Assembly: GCF_009176975.1 (NCBI RefSeq)
Contig: NZ_WEZG01000005.1
Span: forward strand, 283,488-347,487
Length of the DNA stretch: 64,000 bases
Source: Aureimonas psammosilenae
GTDB taxonomy: Bacteria; Pseudomonadota; Alphaproteobacteria; Rhizobiales; Rhizobiaceae
Reading direction: 5' to 3'
Part shown: one piece after another, positions 8,664-19,028 of the stretch
How the letters are laid out: each line of letters opens with the position of its first letter
Numbering within the stretch: position 1 is the first letter of the stretch
Notes under the pieces: model-generated
Database searches by the model: none
What the model was told of the DNA's origin: nothing
The model's input: only the letters and a program-made list of their open reading frames with translations
Made by a program: the position numbers and the translations under genes

Positions 8664-10151
8664 TCAGGCCCCCGGACGCTGTCCGAGGACGCCCATCGTG
8701 CGCCGCGACGCTGTCGCCTCGCGAACCTCGTCCACCGAGCGCACCGGCAGCCGCGCCGCGCCCGCCCAGTCGCGTGTTTTCACGGTGCCCCGCGACAAGC
8801 GCTCGCGCGCTGCCGGAATCGCCTCGGCATATTGCGGCAGCCATTGTTCCTGGGCCACCAGCATTTCGTCCACCATCTGCCAGACCTCGTCCGGCGAGCA
8901 GATCGCGCCCACCAGCGGGTCATGGAGGACCGACAGTTTCAGAAGCTCGACATCGCCCGTGACGGCTGCCGTCATCGCCATGCGCTGCACGTCGACGGAG
9001 GCCTGGCAGGTCGCCGCGCAGCCCATGGGAAGGCTCAAGCCCGCCACCATGTTGAGGCCGAAGCGATCCACGAAGCCGGTGGATTCCACGATGCAGTCGG
9101 CCGGCAGGTTGGTGACGATCCCCTTGTTCTTGACGTTGAAATGGCCGCGATACGGGCGCCCGGTTTCCAGGGCCTCGATGATGTGGCTGGCGTGCTCATC
9201 GGTGCGCCGGGCGGGATCGATGGGCTGGCTGGCTTCCGCCAGGAAAGCGGGGAAGTCCGTTTCGAACCAGTTCCGGCTTTCGGTGGAATAGCGCAGGTAT
9301 CCGCCGGTTTCGCCGTGAATCCAGTCCGACATGTCGATCCAGCGCTCGATCTCCTCGGGGCGCTTGCGATACCAGGGCAGGTATTCCGACAGGTGGCCGT
9401 TGGATTCGGTGGAATAACAGCCGAAGCGCTTCAAAACGTCGATGCGCACCTTCTCCTGGCTTGAGAAGACGGGGTGGCGCTCGAAGGCCGCCACCAGCTC
9501 GTCGCGGTCGATCCGGCGACCGTTATGGCGCAGGTCCACATACCAGGTCTGGTGGTTGATGCCGGTGCAGATATATTCCAGCTCGTCGCGCGGAACCCCG
9601 AGCGCGCTCGCGATCTGCCGCCAGCCGTTCTGGACGCCGTGGCAAAGGCCGATCGTATCGACGCCGCCATGGTCGATCGCCGCCCAGGTGTTGATCGCCA
9701 TCGGGTTGGCGTAGTTCAGAAGCCGCGCGCCCGGCTCGGCGACCTCGCGGATGTCGCGGCAGAAGTCGAGAATGGCCGGCACGTTGCGCTGGCCGTACAT
9801 GATGCCGCCGGCGCAGATCGTGTCGCCGACGCACTGGTCGACGCCGTATTTCAACGGGATGCGGATGTCGCCGGCATAGGCTTCCAAGCCGCCAATGCGC
9901 GAGCAGTTCATGACATAGCGCGCGCCTTCCAGCGCCCGGCGCCGGTCGGTATCGGCGCTGACCGTGGTGGGTAGGCCGTTGGCCTCCACCACGCGCCGCA
10001 CGATCTCTTCCGCCATGCCGAGATTGTGGGCGCTGATATCGGTCAGCGCGATATGCGCGTCCTGGAGTTCGGGCACGCACAGGATGTCCGAAACGAGCTT
10101 CTTGGTGAAGCCGACGGAGCCCGCGCCGATGATGGCGATCCTGACAGACAT
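8664..10151 (-). CDS. GH4 family alpha-glycosidase (CHGV subtype)
   Basis: This 495-residue cytoplasmic glycoside hydrolase of family 4 uses NAD+ and a divalent metal in a redox-assisted cleavage. The N-terminal Rossmann motif is IIGAGSVGFT (residues 7-16). NPMAINTW (149-156), the metal-site CHGVQ with Cys170 and GINHQTWYVD near 200 follow. Within GH4, the residues after this Cys correlate with specificity: CHSV in alpha-galactosidases and CHG in alpha-glucuronidase/galacturonidase-like members. This copy may therefore act on a uronic acid, unlike its neighbour. It heads the transport operon, behind an AraC-type site, and corresponds in position to agaL of the agp locus. Confidence 0.9.
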   Translation of the reverse strand: MSVRIAIIGAGSVGFTKKLVSDILCVPELQDAHIALTDISAHNLGMAEEIVRRVVEANGLPTTVSADTDRRRALEGARYVMNCSRIGGLEAYAGDIRIPLKYGVDQCVGDTICAGGIMYGQRNVPAILDFCRDIREVAEPGARLLNYANPMAINTWAAIDHGGVDTIGLCHGVQNGWRQIASALGVPRDELEYICTGINHQTWYVDLRHNGRRIDRDELVAAFERHPVFSSQEKVRIDVLKRFGCYSTESNGHLSEYLPWYRKRPEEIERWIDMSDWIHGETGGYLRYSTESRNWFETDFPAFLAEASQPIDPARRTDEHASHIIEALETGRPYRGHFNVKNKGIVTNLPADCIVESTGFVDRFGLNMVAGLSLPMGCAATCQASVDVQRMAMTAAVTGDVELLKLSVLHDPLVGAICSPDEVWQMVDEMLVAQEQWLPQYAEAIPAARERLSRGTVKTRDWAGAARLPVRSVDEVREATASRRTMGVLGQRPGA

Positions 10152-10243
10152 GATGCGATCCTTCGCGCCAAGGCGGGGAGCGAAAACCCTTCCCGCCTTT
10201 CGGTACTCGCGAACGGGTTAAATCCGCTCGCCTTATTCTTCGT

Positions 10244-10249
10244 TGTCAA
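10244..10249 (-). promoter_or_regulatory. Possible -35 element for the GH4/transport operon
   Basis: On the minus strand this is a perfect TTGACA, about 95 bases upstream of the GH4 start and about 40 bases downstream of the AraC-type direct repeat. The matching -10 is poor (GATTTA at a 19-base spacing). That fits an activator-dependent promoter but is not proof. Confidence 0.35.
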
Positions 10250-10288
10250 GCACCGTAGCGCGACGGGATTGCCGGGCGGTAGACGCAA

Positions 10289-10316
10289 AACGTGCGAAGA
10301 AGGGTAAAATCGTGCT
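10289..10316. promoter_or_regulatory. AraC-type direct-repeat operator, copy 1
   Basis: CGTGC occurs at 10291 and again at 10311, giving CGTGC-N15-CGTGC with a 20-bp period. All 25 bases (10291-10315) are identical to a copy upstream of the other GH4 gene. A further CGTGCTCTAG at 10327 repeats the block at 10311. Two half-sites on one DNA face are what an AraC-family activator recognises. The site lies 140-165 bases upstream of the GH4 start. Confidence 0.7.
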
Positions 10317-10332
10317 CTAGAATTTCCGTGCT

Positions 10333-11265
10333 CTAGCGACCGCTCGGCAGCGAGCCGGCATACATGCCGCTCGTGCGGAAGTCCGTCGGGCTCGTGCCAT
10401 AGGCGCGCCGGAAAGCCTTGGCGAAATAGTTCGGGTCCTCGAAGCCGCAGTCGAGCGCGATCGCCTTCACCGCCATGTCGCCGCTTTCCAGAAGCCGCGC
10501 CGCGCGGCGCATGCGTTCGTTGAGCACGAACTCGCCGGGCGAGACACCTTCGGCCGCCGAAAACAGGCGGGTGAAATGGGCACGGCTGAAGCCGGCGATC
10601 CGGGCGAGCTCCTCTACCGGCAGCTCGCTTTGCAGGTGGCGGCGGACATGCGCCTTCACCACCTCCAGCGCGTTGCGCTCCGGTGTCGGTTCGGCTTCCC
10701 GGTGAAGGCCGAGAATGTCGTCGTAGAGCGCCATCTGTGCGGCATAGGCATGGGCCGAGGCCTCGCCGGGCGTCGCCCCGCCGCCTTCCATCAGCTTCAG
10801 GCATTCGGTGGCGATGACGTTCACCGTGCGCGACGCCAGCCGAAACACCGGGCCGGCCTGTTCCTGCACCGTGCGGTGGATGCGGAGCGCCTCCTGCCCG
10901 TACATGGAGATCCAGAAGAACTCCCAGCGCCCGCCTTCGGGCACGGTGTAGACATGGGCCGATGGGATGAGCACCAGCATGGTCTCGCCGGGGCCGATCT
11001 CGACCGTGCGGCGCCCGAGAACGAGATGCCCGGTCCCCGAGATCGTGTGCTGAAGCACCGTGAAGGGCGCCGAGCCGCGCTTCTGCCCGTCCCAGCGATA
11101 AGTGGCGGGATCGCTCGCGACATCGTAGCCGGTCGAGGTCGGCATGGTGTGGAGGCGATGCCGGCTTCGGGCCAGCGTCACGATGCGCATGGCCGAGCCA
11201 TGGGCGCGAAAGCGCCGGAGAACGTCCTCGTCCATGGCAGCGTCCCCGGCGCCCGAGGCGGGCAT
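10333..11265 (-). CDS. AraC-family activator of the GH4 locus (agpT-like)
   Basis: This 310-residue cytoplasmic regulator has an N-terminal cupin sensor domain (about residues 45-190, with HLVLGRRTVEIGPGETMLVL and IPSAHVYTVPEGG) and a C-terminal AraC DNA-binding domain (about 205-300). The domain has two helix-turn-helices, including LARIAGFSRAHFTRLFSAAE and FEDPNYFAKAFRRAYGTSP. The start at 11265 is preferred because GAGG lies five bases upstream; ATGs at 11235 and further in are alternatives. It follows the CHSV-type GH4 gene by 8 bases, so the two are co-transcribed. By context it activates both GH4 promoters in response to an imported oligosaccharide, as AgpT does in Sinorhizobium. Confidence 0.88.
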   Translation of the reverse strand: MPASGAGDAAMDEDVLRRFRAHGSAMRIVTLARSRHRLHTMPTSTGYDVASDPATYRWDGQKRGSAPFTVLQHTISGTGHLVLGRRTVEIGPGETMLVLIPSAHVYTVPEGGRWEFFWISMYGQEALRIHRTVQEQAGPVFRLASRTVNVIATECLKLMEGGGATPGEASAHAYAAQMALYDDILGLHREAEPTPERNALEVVKAHVRRHLQSELPVEELARIAGFSRAHFTRLFSAAEGVSPGEFVLNERMRRAARLLESGDMAVKAIALDCGFEDPNYFAKAFRRAYGTSPTDFRTSGMYAGSLPSGR

Positions 11266-11273
11266 GCCGGACC

Positions 11274-12644
11274 TCAGGCGGCGCGGCGCCGGCTTGTCGG
11301 CCGCGCCCATTCGGGGATGAGGTCGCCATGGGCGGCCAGAAGATCGCCCGTGAGCGCCCAGATCTGGTCGAGGTCGAGTTCGGCCGCCGTGTGCGGGTCC
11401 ATCATGGCGGCGTGATAAAGATGCTCGGGCTTTTCCTGCAGAATGGCCGTGACGGTCAGTTCCTGTACGTTGATATTGGTGCGCATCAGGGCGGTGAGCT
11501 GCGGCGGCAGGTCGCCGACCACCGTCGGATGGATGCCGGACGCATCCACGAGGCAGGCGACTTCGGCGGCGCAAGCCGCGGGCAGCGAGGTGATCGAGCC
11601 GTTGTTTCTTTGGTTGCCGTAGATCACGGACGGCTCGCCGGTCCAGACCGAGTTGACGATGGAGGAGGCGTATTCCTTCGACGCCTTCACCTCGATGCGG
11701 CTCGCCGAGCGGTATTGGTCGGCCTGTGCCTTCCACTTCTCCACCTGCTCGATGCAGCGCTTGGGATATTCGTCGAGCGGGATGCCGAACTTCTCGATGA
11801 GGTCCTCGCGCCCTTCCTTGATGAAATAGGGCGTGTATTCGGCGAAATGCTCGGAGCTTTCCGTGACGAAATAGCCGAGCCGCGTCAGCATCTCGTAGCG
11901 CACCTTATTGGGGCAGCGCGGGTTCCAGTGCGAGGGCTTCGGGAATCGTCCTTCGCGGTATCCTTGCAGGAGCGCGGGATAAAGGTCGCGATAGGAGCCG
12001 TCCTTCTGCCGGTGCTCGAATTCGAGAAAGAAGGCCATGTGGTTGATGCCCGCCGCCCGGTAGCGGATGTCGGACACCGGGATGTCGAGGTCGCGAGCGA
12101 GCTCGAAGGCGGTGCCCTGCACCGAATGGCAAAGGCCGACCTGCCGGATCTTCGGAAACTTCTCGGCGATGGCCCAGGTGTTGATCGCCATCGGGTTGAC
12201 GTATTGCAGAAGGATCGCGTTTGGGCAGACCTCCATCATGTCGGCGCAGATCGCCCAAAGATGGGGCACGGTGCGAAGCCCCCGCATGATGCCGCCGACC
12301 CCGAGCGTGTCGGCGATGGTCTGGCGCAGGCCATAGCGCTTGGGAATCTCGAAATCGGTGACGGTGGCGGGCTTGTAGCCGCCGATCTGGAAGGCGACGA
12401 CGACGAAATCCGCCCCGTCGAGCGCCGCGCGCCGGTCGTTGAAGGTCTCGACCTTGGCCGAGGCACCGAGCGTGGAAACGAGCTTCCTCGCCACGATCTC
12501 GCTTTCGGCCAATCGCTGCGGGTCGATGTCCATCAGGCGGATCTCGGTTCCCGCCAGCGCCGGGCGCTGAAGCACGTCGCCGATGATGTTCTTCATGAAC
12601 ACGGTGGAGCCCGCACCGATGAAGGCGAGTTTCGGATTGGCCAT
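11274..12644 (-). CDS. GH4 family alpha-galactosidase (CHSV subtype)
   Basis: This 456-residue cytoplasmic NAD- and metal-dependent GH4 hydrolase has the Rossmann motif FIGAGSTVFMKNIIGDVL at the N-terminus, NPMAINTW (150-157), the metal-binding CHSVQ with Cys172, and INHMAFFLEFE near 205. CHSV is the signature reported for GH4 alpha-galactosidases such as MelA and AglA/AgaL, so hydrolysis of melibiose, raffinose or similar is the likely role. GAGAG precedes the ATG at 12644 by eight bases. It is the first gene of a two-gene unit with the AraC regulator. A copy of the AraC-type direct repeat lies about 110 bases upstream. Confidence 0.92.
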   Translation of the reverse strand: MANPKLAFIGAGSTVFMKNIIGDVLQRPALAGTEIRLMDIDPQRLAESEIVARKLVSTLGASAKVETFNDRRAALDGADFVVVAFQIGGYKPATVTDFEIPKRYGLRQTIADTLGVGGIMRGLRTVPHLWAICADMMEVCPNAILLQYVNPMAINTWAIAEKFPKIRQVGLCHSVQGTAFELARDLDIPVSDIRYRAAGINHMAFFLEFEHRQKDGSYRDLYPALLQGYREGRFPKPSHWNPRCPNKVRYEMLTRLGYFVTESSEHFAEYTPYFIKEGREDLIEKFGIPLDEYPKRCIEQVEKWKAQADQYRSASRIEVKASKEYASSIVNSVWTGEPSVIYGNQRNNGSITSLPAACAAEVACLVDASGIHPTVVGDLPPQLTALMRTNINVQELTVTAILQEKPEHLYHAAMMDPHTAAELDLDQIWALTGDLLAAHGDLIPEWARPTSRRRAA

Positions 12645-12752
12645 CCCATCATCTCTCAAGGCTTCGTCGCGGGCTGAGAACCACGCGACCTGTCATTTCG
12701 TGATCGATGACCGCACCTTATCCGAACCCGTCGCGCCAGACCTAGCGGGGAC

Positions 12753-12780
12753 ATCGTGCGAAGAAGGGTAAAATCGTGCG
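12753..12780. promoter_or_regulatory. AraC-type direct-repeat operator, copy 2
   Basis: ATCGTGCG at 12753 recurs exactly at 12773, a 20-bp period. The 25 bases at 12755-12779 are identical to 10291-10315 upstream of the other GH4 gene. It lies 109-136 bases upstream of the CHSV-type GH4 start and just beyond the kdpE stop, so a shared regulator for both GH4 promoters is the simplest reading. Confidence 0.7.
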
Positions 12781-12794
12781 CCGGACGGGTCGGT

Positions 12795-13475
12795 TCAGTT
12801 CAAGCGATATCCGACGCCGGGTTCGGTCAGGATGCGGCGGGGGGAGGCGGGATCGTCTTCGAGTTTCTGCCGCAGATGGCCGACATAAACGCGTAAGTAT
12901 TGCGTATCCGCCTCGTTCGCCTTGCCCCAGATCTCGCGAAGGAGGTGGGTATGGGTCACCACCTTGCCGGCATGCCGGAGAAGAACGGCGAGAAGGTCGA
13001 ACTCGCGCGGCGTCAGTTTCACGTTCTGCGCCCCCTTGCGGACGATGCGGGTGTCGGGGTCGAGGGAAATGTCGCCGAAGACGAGCGGTTCGCCGAGAGC
13101 CGGTTGGCGATGGCGCAGGGTGGCACGCAGGCGCGCCATCAGTTCGCCGACGCCGAAGGGTTTTTCGACGAAATCGTCCGCGCCGAGATCGAGGGCCCGG
13201 ATCTTTTCCGTTTCGCGGTCGCGGGCCGAAAGAACCACGATCGGCACCCGATCTCCCGAATGCCGCAGGCGCTCGATTACCTCCTTGCCGTCGATGTCGG
13301 GCAGGCCAAGGTCGAGCACGATCACGTCCGGCCGCTCTTCGGCCGCCAGCCGAAGCGCTTCGCGTCCCGTCGTCGCCTGCACCAGGCGGTAGCCTTCCGC
13401 CGTCAGCGATGGTTTCAGGAAACGGTGGATAGCGGGTTCGTCGTCCACCACGAGAACGGTGGGTCGGTGGGTCAT
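12795..13475 (-). CDS. kdpE: KdpE response regulator
   Basis: This 226-residue OmpR-family response regulator has a receiver domain (residues 1-120) with the acidic pair DDE at 11-13, phospho-acceptor Asp55 in VIVLDLGLPD and a Lys in VEKPFGVGEL. It is followed by a winged-helix DNA-binding domain (about 130-226; LTPREFDLLAVLLRHAGKVV, VGHLRQKLE). Its start overlaps the kdpD stop by four bases, so the pair is translationally coupled. Phosphorylated by KdpD under potassium limitation or osmotic stress, it activates the kdp promoter. Identity rests on sequence and on being last in the kdpFABCDE order. Confidence 0.96.
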   Translation of the reverse strand: MTHRPTVLVVDDEPAIHRFLKPSLTAEGYRLVQATTGREALRLAAEERPDVIVLDLGLPDIDGKEVIERLRHSGDRVPIVVLSARDRETEKIRALDLGADDFVEKPFGVGELMARLRATLRHRQPALGEPLVFGDISLDPDTRIVRKGAQNVKLTPREFDLLAVLLRHAGKVVTHTHLLREIWGKANEADTQYLRVYVGHLRQKLEDDPASPRRILTEPGVGYRLN

Positions 13476-16144
13476 GCCCGGCCTTCCTCCTCCATAGGCA
13501 AGGCGATGCGGAAGGCCGCGCCGCTGCCCATGCCCGGCTCGGTCGGTAGAAGCTCGATCGTGCCGCCATGCGCTTCCACGATGCCCCTGGCGATGGCAAG
13601 GCCGAGGCCGGCGCTTTCGCCGCCGTCGCCGCCCGAGCGCCGCCCCGTCGCGAACTTCTCGAAAACGCGCGCGCGGAGGTCTTCGGGGATGCCGGGGCCG
13701 TCGTCGGACACGGTGATGGCGGCGACCTCGCCTTCGCGCGCGGCTTCAAGCGTCACTTGGGCATCGGCTCCGGCGTGCCGGCCCGTATTGGCGACCATGT
13801 TGCCGAGCGCCTGATCGAGGAGCGTTCCATCGGCGCGCAGGAGGATCGGCCCCTCCGGCAGGCGAACGGTGAAGCGCTGCGTGGCGCCGCGCCGCCGCGC
13901 CACCTCGACGGCGCGGTTGAGGGTATCGCCGAGATCGATCCAGTCGCGGTTGAGTTCCAAGGCGCCCGCTTCGAGCCGCGTCATCGACAGGAGGTTGCGC
14001 ACCATGCCGTCGAGATGGCGCGCTTCGTCGCGCACCTGGGCGAGAAGGTCGCGCCGAGCCGTCGGATCGAGCCGGTCCTCGTAGTCGATCAGCGCCGTCG
14101 CCGCGCCCAGCACGGACGCCAGCGGCGTGCGGAAATCGTGGCTGATCGAGGCGAGGAGGATGTTGCGCACGCGCTCGGTTTCCGCCGCGGTGCGAACCCG
14201 GCTGACCTCGCCGGACAGGTGCGCGCGGTGGATCGCGGCGGCCGACTGTTCGCCAAGGGCATCCAGCAGTGCCCCCGTTTCCACGCCGAAGGGCGCGGCT
14301 TCCCCCGGCGCTTCCACGCCGAGGACGCCGACCGGGCGCTCCGGGTCGCCGAGCGGCAGAAACCGCCAGCCGACGGAGGGCAGCGTGCCGGTTCCGGTGC
14401 CCGCCGGCTCGTCGTGGTCGAAGGCCCAGCGGGCGGCGGTGCGGGCGGCGGTGCCCAGCCGGTCGTCGGGCGGCCAGGCGGCGGCGACCGTGAGGTCGCC
14501 GCCTTCCGGAACGAGGATCACGCAGGCGCGGCCGAGCGCCCGGTTGACCTCGCTCGCCACCGCTTCCGTCACGGCCTGCGCGTCCGGCAGCGCGGAAAGC
14601 GTGCGGGTGAACTCGTAAAGGCGGCGGGCCGCGCGCGTGCGCTGCGCCGAAGCGCGCATCTGTTCGCGCGCCTGACCCGCGACGGCGGAAATGGCGACGG
14701 CGACGATCAGAAACACCGCGAGCGCCAAAATCTCGTGCGGCCGCGCGACCGTGAAGGAATAGGTCGGGTCGATAAAGAAGAAGTTGTAGGCGCCGAAAGA
14801 CAGGAGCGAAGCGAACACCGCCGGCCAAACGCCGAAGCCGATCGCCGGCACCAGCACCGCTAGAAGATAGAGCATCGAAACGTTGGGAAGCGCCACGAAG
14901 CGCAGAAGCACGGAGCCGAGCGCGGTCGCGGCCGCGACGCAGCCGAGCGCCGCCCCGTAGCCGACCGCCGGGCCCGCAGCGGGAAGGGGAAAGGCTCTTC
15001 GCGGCGCCGCGGCCTCGCCGGTAAGAACATGCACCGAGATGCCCGCCGCCCGCTTGACGAGGGCGTCCGCGAGGCTTCGCCCGAACCAGCCCCGTCGAAA
15101 CCCGAGCCCCCGCGTCTTGCCGACCACGATCTGCGTGACGTTCTCGAAGCGCGAGAAACGCAGGAGTTCGCCCGGAAAGTCGGAAGCGACGAGGTTCCGG
15201 GTCTCGGCGCCGAGGCTCTCGGCGAGCTGTATCGCGGCCTGGAGGCGGGATGCGTCCGGCCCGTCCAGCGTTGCGCCCGGCCGCTCCACCGTCACGGCGA
15301 ACCAGGGCGCATGGAGAAGATCGGCGAGGCGCTTGGCGGTTCGCACCAGCCGCTCGGCTTCCTCGTTCGGGCCGAGGCACAGGAGCAGCCGCTCGCCCGC
15401 CGCCCAGGGCCCCTCGATCGCGCCGCCCTGCATGCGCTCCAGGAGGTCCGAGTCGACGCGGCTCGCGACCTGCCGAAGCGCCAGTTCCCGCAAGGCGGTG
15501 AGGTTGGAAGGCTTGAAGAAGTTCTGCGTGGCGCGCGTCGCCGTGTCCTCGACATAGACCTTGCCCTCGGCGAGGCGGCGGATCAGCTCGTCCGGCGGCA
15601 GATCCACCAGAACGATTTCGTCGGCGACGGTCAGCGTCGTGTCCGGCACCGTTTCGCGCACGCGAACGCCGGTGATCCGCTGCACCACGTCGTTCAGGCT
15701 CTCGACATGCTGGACGTTCATCGTGGTCCAGACGTCGATGCCCGCTCGAAGAAGCTCGGCGACGTCCTGCCAGCGCTTGGGGTGGCGCGAGCCGGGCACG
15801 TTGGAATGGGCGTATTCGTCGACGAGTAGGAGCGACGGACGGCGCTCCAGCGCGGCATCGATGTCGAATTCCGGCACGAGCCGTCCCTTGTAGGGAATGG
15901 GTTTGCGCGGCAGGACCTCCAGATCGGCCAGCATGGCCTGCGTCTCGGTGCGGCCATGCGTTTCGGCGATGCCGACGATCACGTCGCGGCCCGCCGCCTT
16001 CGCGCCCCGCGCGGCCTGGAGCATGGCGAAGGTCTTGCCGACGCCGGGCGCGGCGCCCAGAAACAGCCGCAGGCGCCCGCGCCCTTCGCGCAAGGCCTCG
16101 CCGAGCAGGGCGTCGGGCGAGGCTCGGGGTTCGTCGTCTTTCAT
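13472..16144 (-). CDS. kdpD: KdpD potassium sensor histidine kinase
   Basis: The protein is 890 residues long, close to the 894 of E. coli KdpD. Its parts in order are: the KdpD N-terminal domain with Walker A GAAPGVGKT (residues 30-38), a Usp-like domain with the Walker-like region around 250-370, four membrane helices (about 400-510, DUF4118), a GAF-like linker, the H-box SISHDFRTPL with His669, and the HATPase domain (DDGPGIPEDL, GLGLAIARGIVEAHGG). I place the start at 16144 because the sequence then lines up with KdpD N-termini; an in-frame ATG at 16210 would add 22 unusual residues. It senses K+ and salt stress, and phosphorylates KdpE. Confidence 0.95.
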   Translation of the reverse strand: MKDDEPRASPDALLGEALREGRGRLRLFLGAAPGVGKTFAMLQAARGAKAAGRDVIVGIAETHGRTETQAMLADLEVLPRKPIPYKGRLVPEFDIDAALERRPSLLLVDEYAHSNVPGSRHPKRWQDVAELLRAGIDVWTTMNVQHVESLNDVVQRITGVRVRETVPDTTLTVADEIVLVDLPPDELIRRLAEGKVYVEDTATRATQNFFKPSNLTALRELALRQVASRVDSDLLERMQGGAIEGPWAAGERLLLCLGPNEEAERLVRTAKRLADLLHAPWFAVTVERPGATLDGPDASRLQAAIQLAESLGAETRNLVASDFPGELLRFSRFENVTQIVVGKTRGLGFRRGWFGRSLADALVKRAAGISVHVLTGEAAAPRRAFPLPAAGPAVGYGAALGCVAAATALGSVLLRFVALPNVSMLYLLAVLVPAIGFGVWPAVFASLLSFGAYNFFFIDPTYSFTVARPHEILALAVFLIVAVAISAVAGQAREQMRASAQRTRAARRLYEFTRTLSALPDAQAVTEAVASEVNRALGRACVILVPEGGDLTVAAAWPPDDRLGTAARTAARWAFDHDEPAGTGTGTLPSVGWRFLPLGDPERPVGVLGVEAPGEAAPFGVETGALLDALGEQSAAAIHRAHLSGEVSRVRTAAETERVRNILLASISHDFRTPLASVLGAATALIDYEDRLDPTARRDLLAQVRDEARHLDGMVRNLLSMTRLEAGALELNRDWIDLGDTLNRAVEVARRRGATQRFTVRLPEGPILLRADGTLLDQALGNMVANTGRHAGADAQVTLEAAREGEVAAITVSDDGPGIPEDLRARVFEKFATGRRSGGDGGESAGLGLAIARGIVEAHGGTIELLPTEPGMGSGAAFRIALPMEEEGRA

Positions 16145-16244
16145 GCAACCCATCTCAAGCCGGGCAACGGACAAAGGGGCGTCCTCGAACGCCCCTTCGG
16201 TTCTCGACATCTCCTACGCTTCCAGCCGAGCATGGCTCAATCGC

Positions 16245-16868
16245 TCACCCGGCGGGAGAGGGCGCGGAAGCCAAGGGCGTTTCGGGCGTCGGGGCTGGAA
16301 CCGTCGGGGCGAGCGCGTCGAGCGCAAGATTGGCGGACAAGACGTTGACGCGCGGCTCGCCCAGGATGCCGAAGGTGCGCCCGGCGGTGGCCTCGGTCAC
16401 GATGCGGCCGACCGCCTCCGCGTCGATCCCGCGCGTTGCCGCGATCCGTGGCACCTGAAGCGCCGCGAAGGCGGGGGAGATGTCGGGGTCGAGGCCGCTG
16501 CCGGAGGTGGTGATCGCGTCGCCCGGCAGGGTCGCCGCCCCCGTCGCTTGCCTCATCGCCGCCCCGTCCGCCTTCAGCCGCTCGGCGAGCTTGGCGCTGG
16601 TGGGCGCGAGATTGGTGCCGGAGGAGGCCGAAGCGTCGTAGCCGTTGCCGGCGGCGGAGGCACGCGGATGGAAGTAGCCGTCGCCCGCGAAGGACTGGCC
16701 GATCAGGGTGGAGCCGACCGCTTGTCCGTTCCGGGAGACCAAGCTGCCGCTCGCCTCTGCGGGAAACAGCGCGCCGGCGAGAACGGTCATGGCGGCGGGG
16801 TAAAGGAGGCCGAGAAGGAGGGTGAGGATGCCGAGAAGCGTAGCAACGGCGCGAAACTGCTGGATCAT
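16245..16868 (-). CDS. kdpC: KdpC subunit of the K+-transporting ATPase
   Basis: This 207-residue inner-membrane protein has one N-terminal membrane helix (ATLLGILTLLLGLLYPAAM) and a periplasmic domain. The hallmarks ASGSLVSRNGQAVGSTLIGQ and GSGLDPDISPAFAALQVPRI are the regions that stabilise the KdpFABC complex and raise its ATP and K+ affinity. It follows kdpB by 24 bases and precedes kdpD by about 100. A Pro/Ala/Thr-rich tail of about 20 residues at the C-terminus is longer than in E. coli KdpC (190 residues). Confidence 0.95.
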   Translation of the reverse strand: MIQQFRAVATLLGILTLLLGLLYPAAMTVLAGALFPAEASGSLVSRNGQAVGSTLIGQSFAGDGYFHPRASAAGNGYDASASSGTNLAPTSAKLAERLKADGAAMRQATGAATLPGDAITTSGSGLDPDISPAFAALQVPRIAATRGIDAEAVGRIVTEATAGRTFGILGEPRVNVLSANLALDALAPTVPAPTPETPLASAPSPAG

Positions 16869-16892
16869 GGGAAAAATCCTTCCGGAACGGGG

Positions 16893-18947
<2,055 letters not shown>

Positions 18948-19028
18948 GGAAAGGGGTTCCTTCGGAGGATCGGCGAAATGGGAAAAGGAGGTGCCGGGGC
19001 TTCCCACTGGAGAAAGCCCCGGCGGCGG

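Noticed and set aside
7619..8962. 447-codon plus-strand frame opposite the agpA-like gene
   Set aside because: It spans the end of one real gene and the start of another on the opposite strand, and gives low-complexity translation.
16145..16210. Longer KdpD start at ATG 16210
   Set aside because: It adds 22 residues not expected in KdpD, and GGAG directly touches the ATG. The start at 16144 lines up with known KdpD N-termini.
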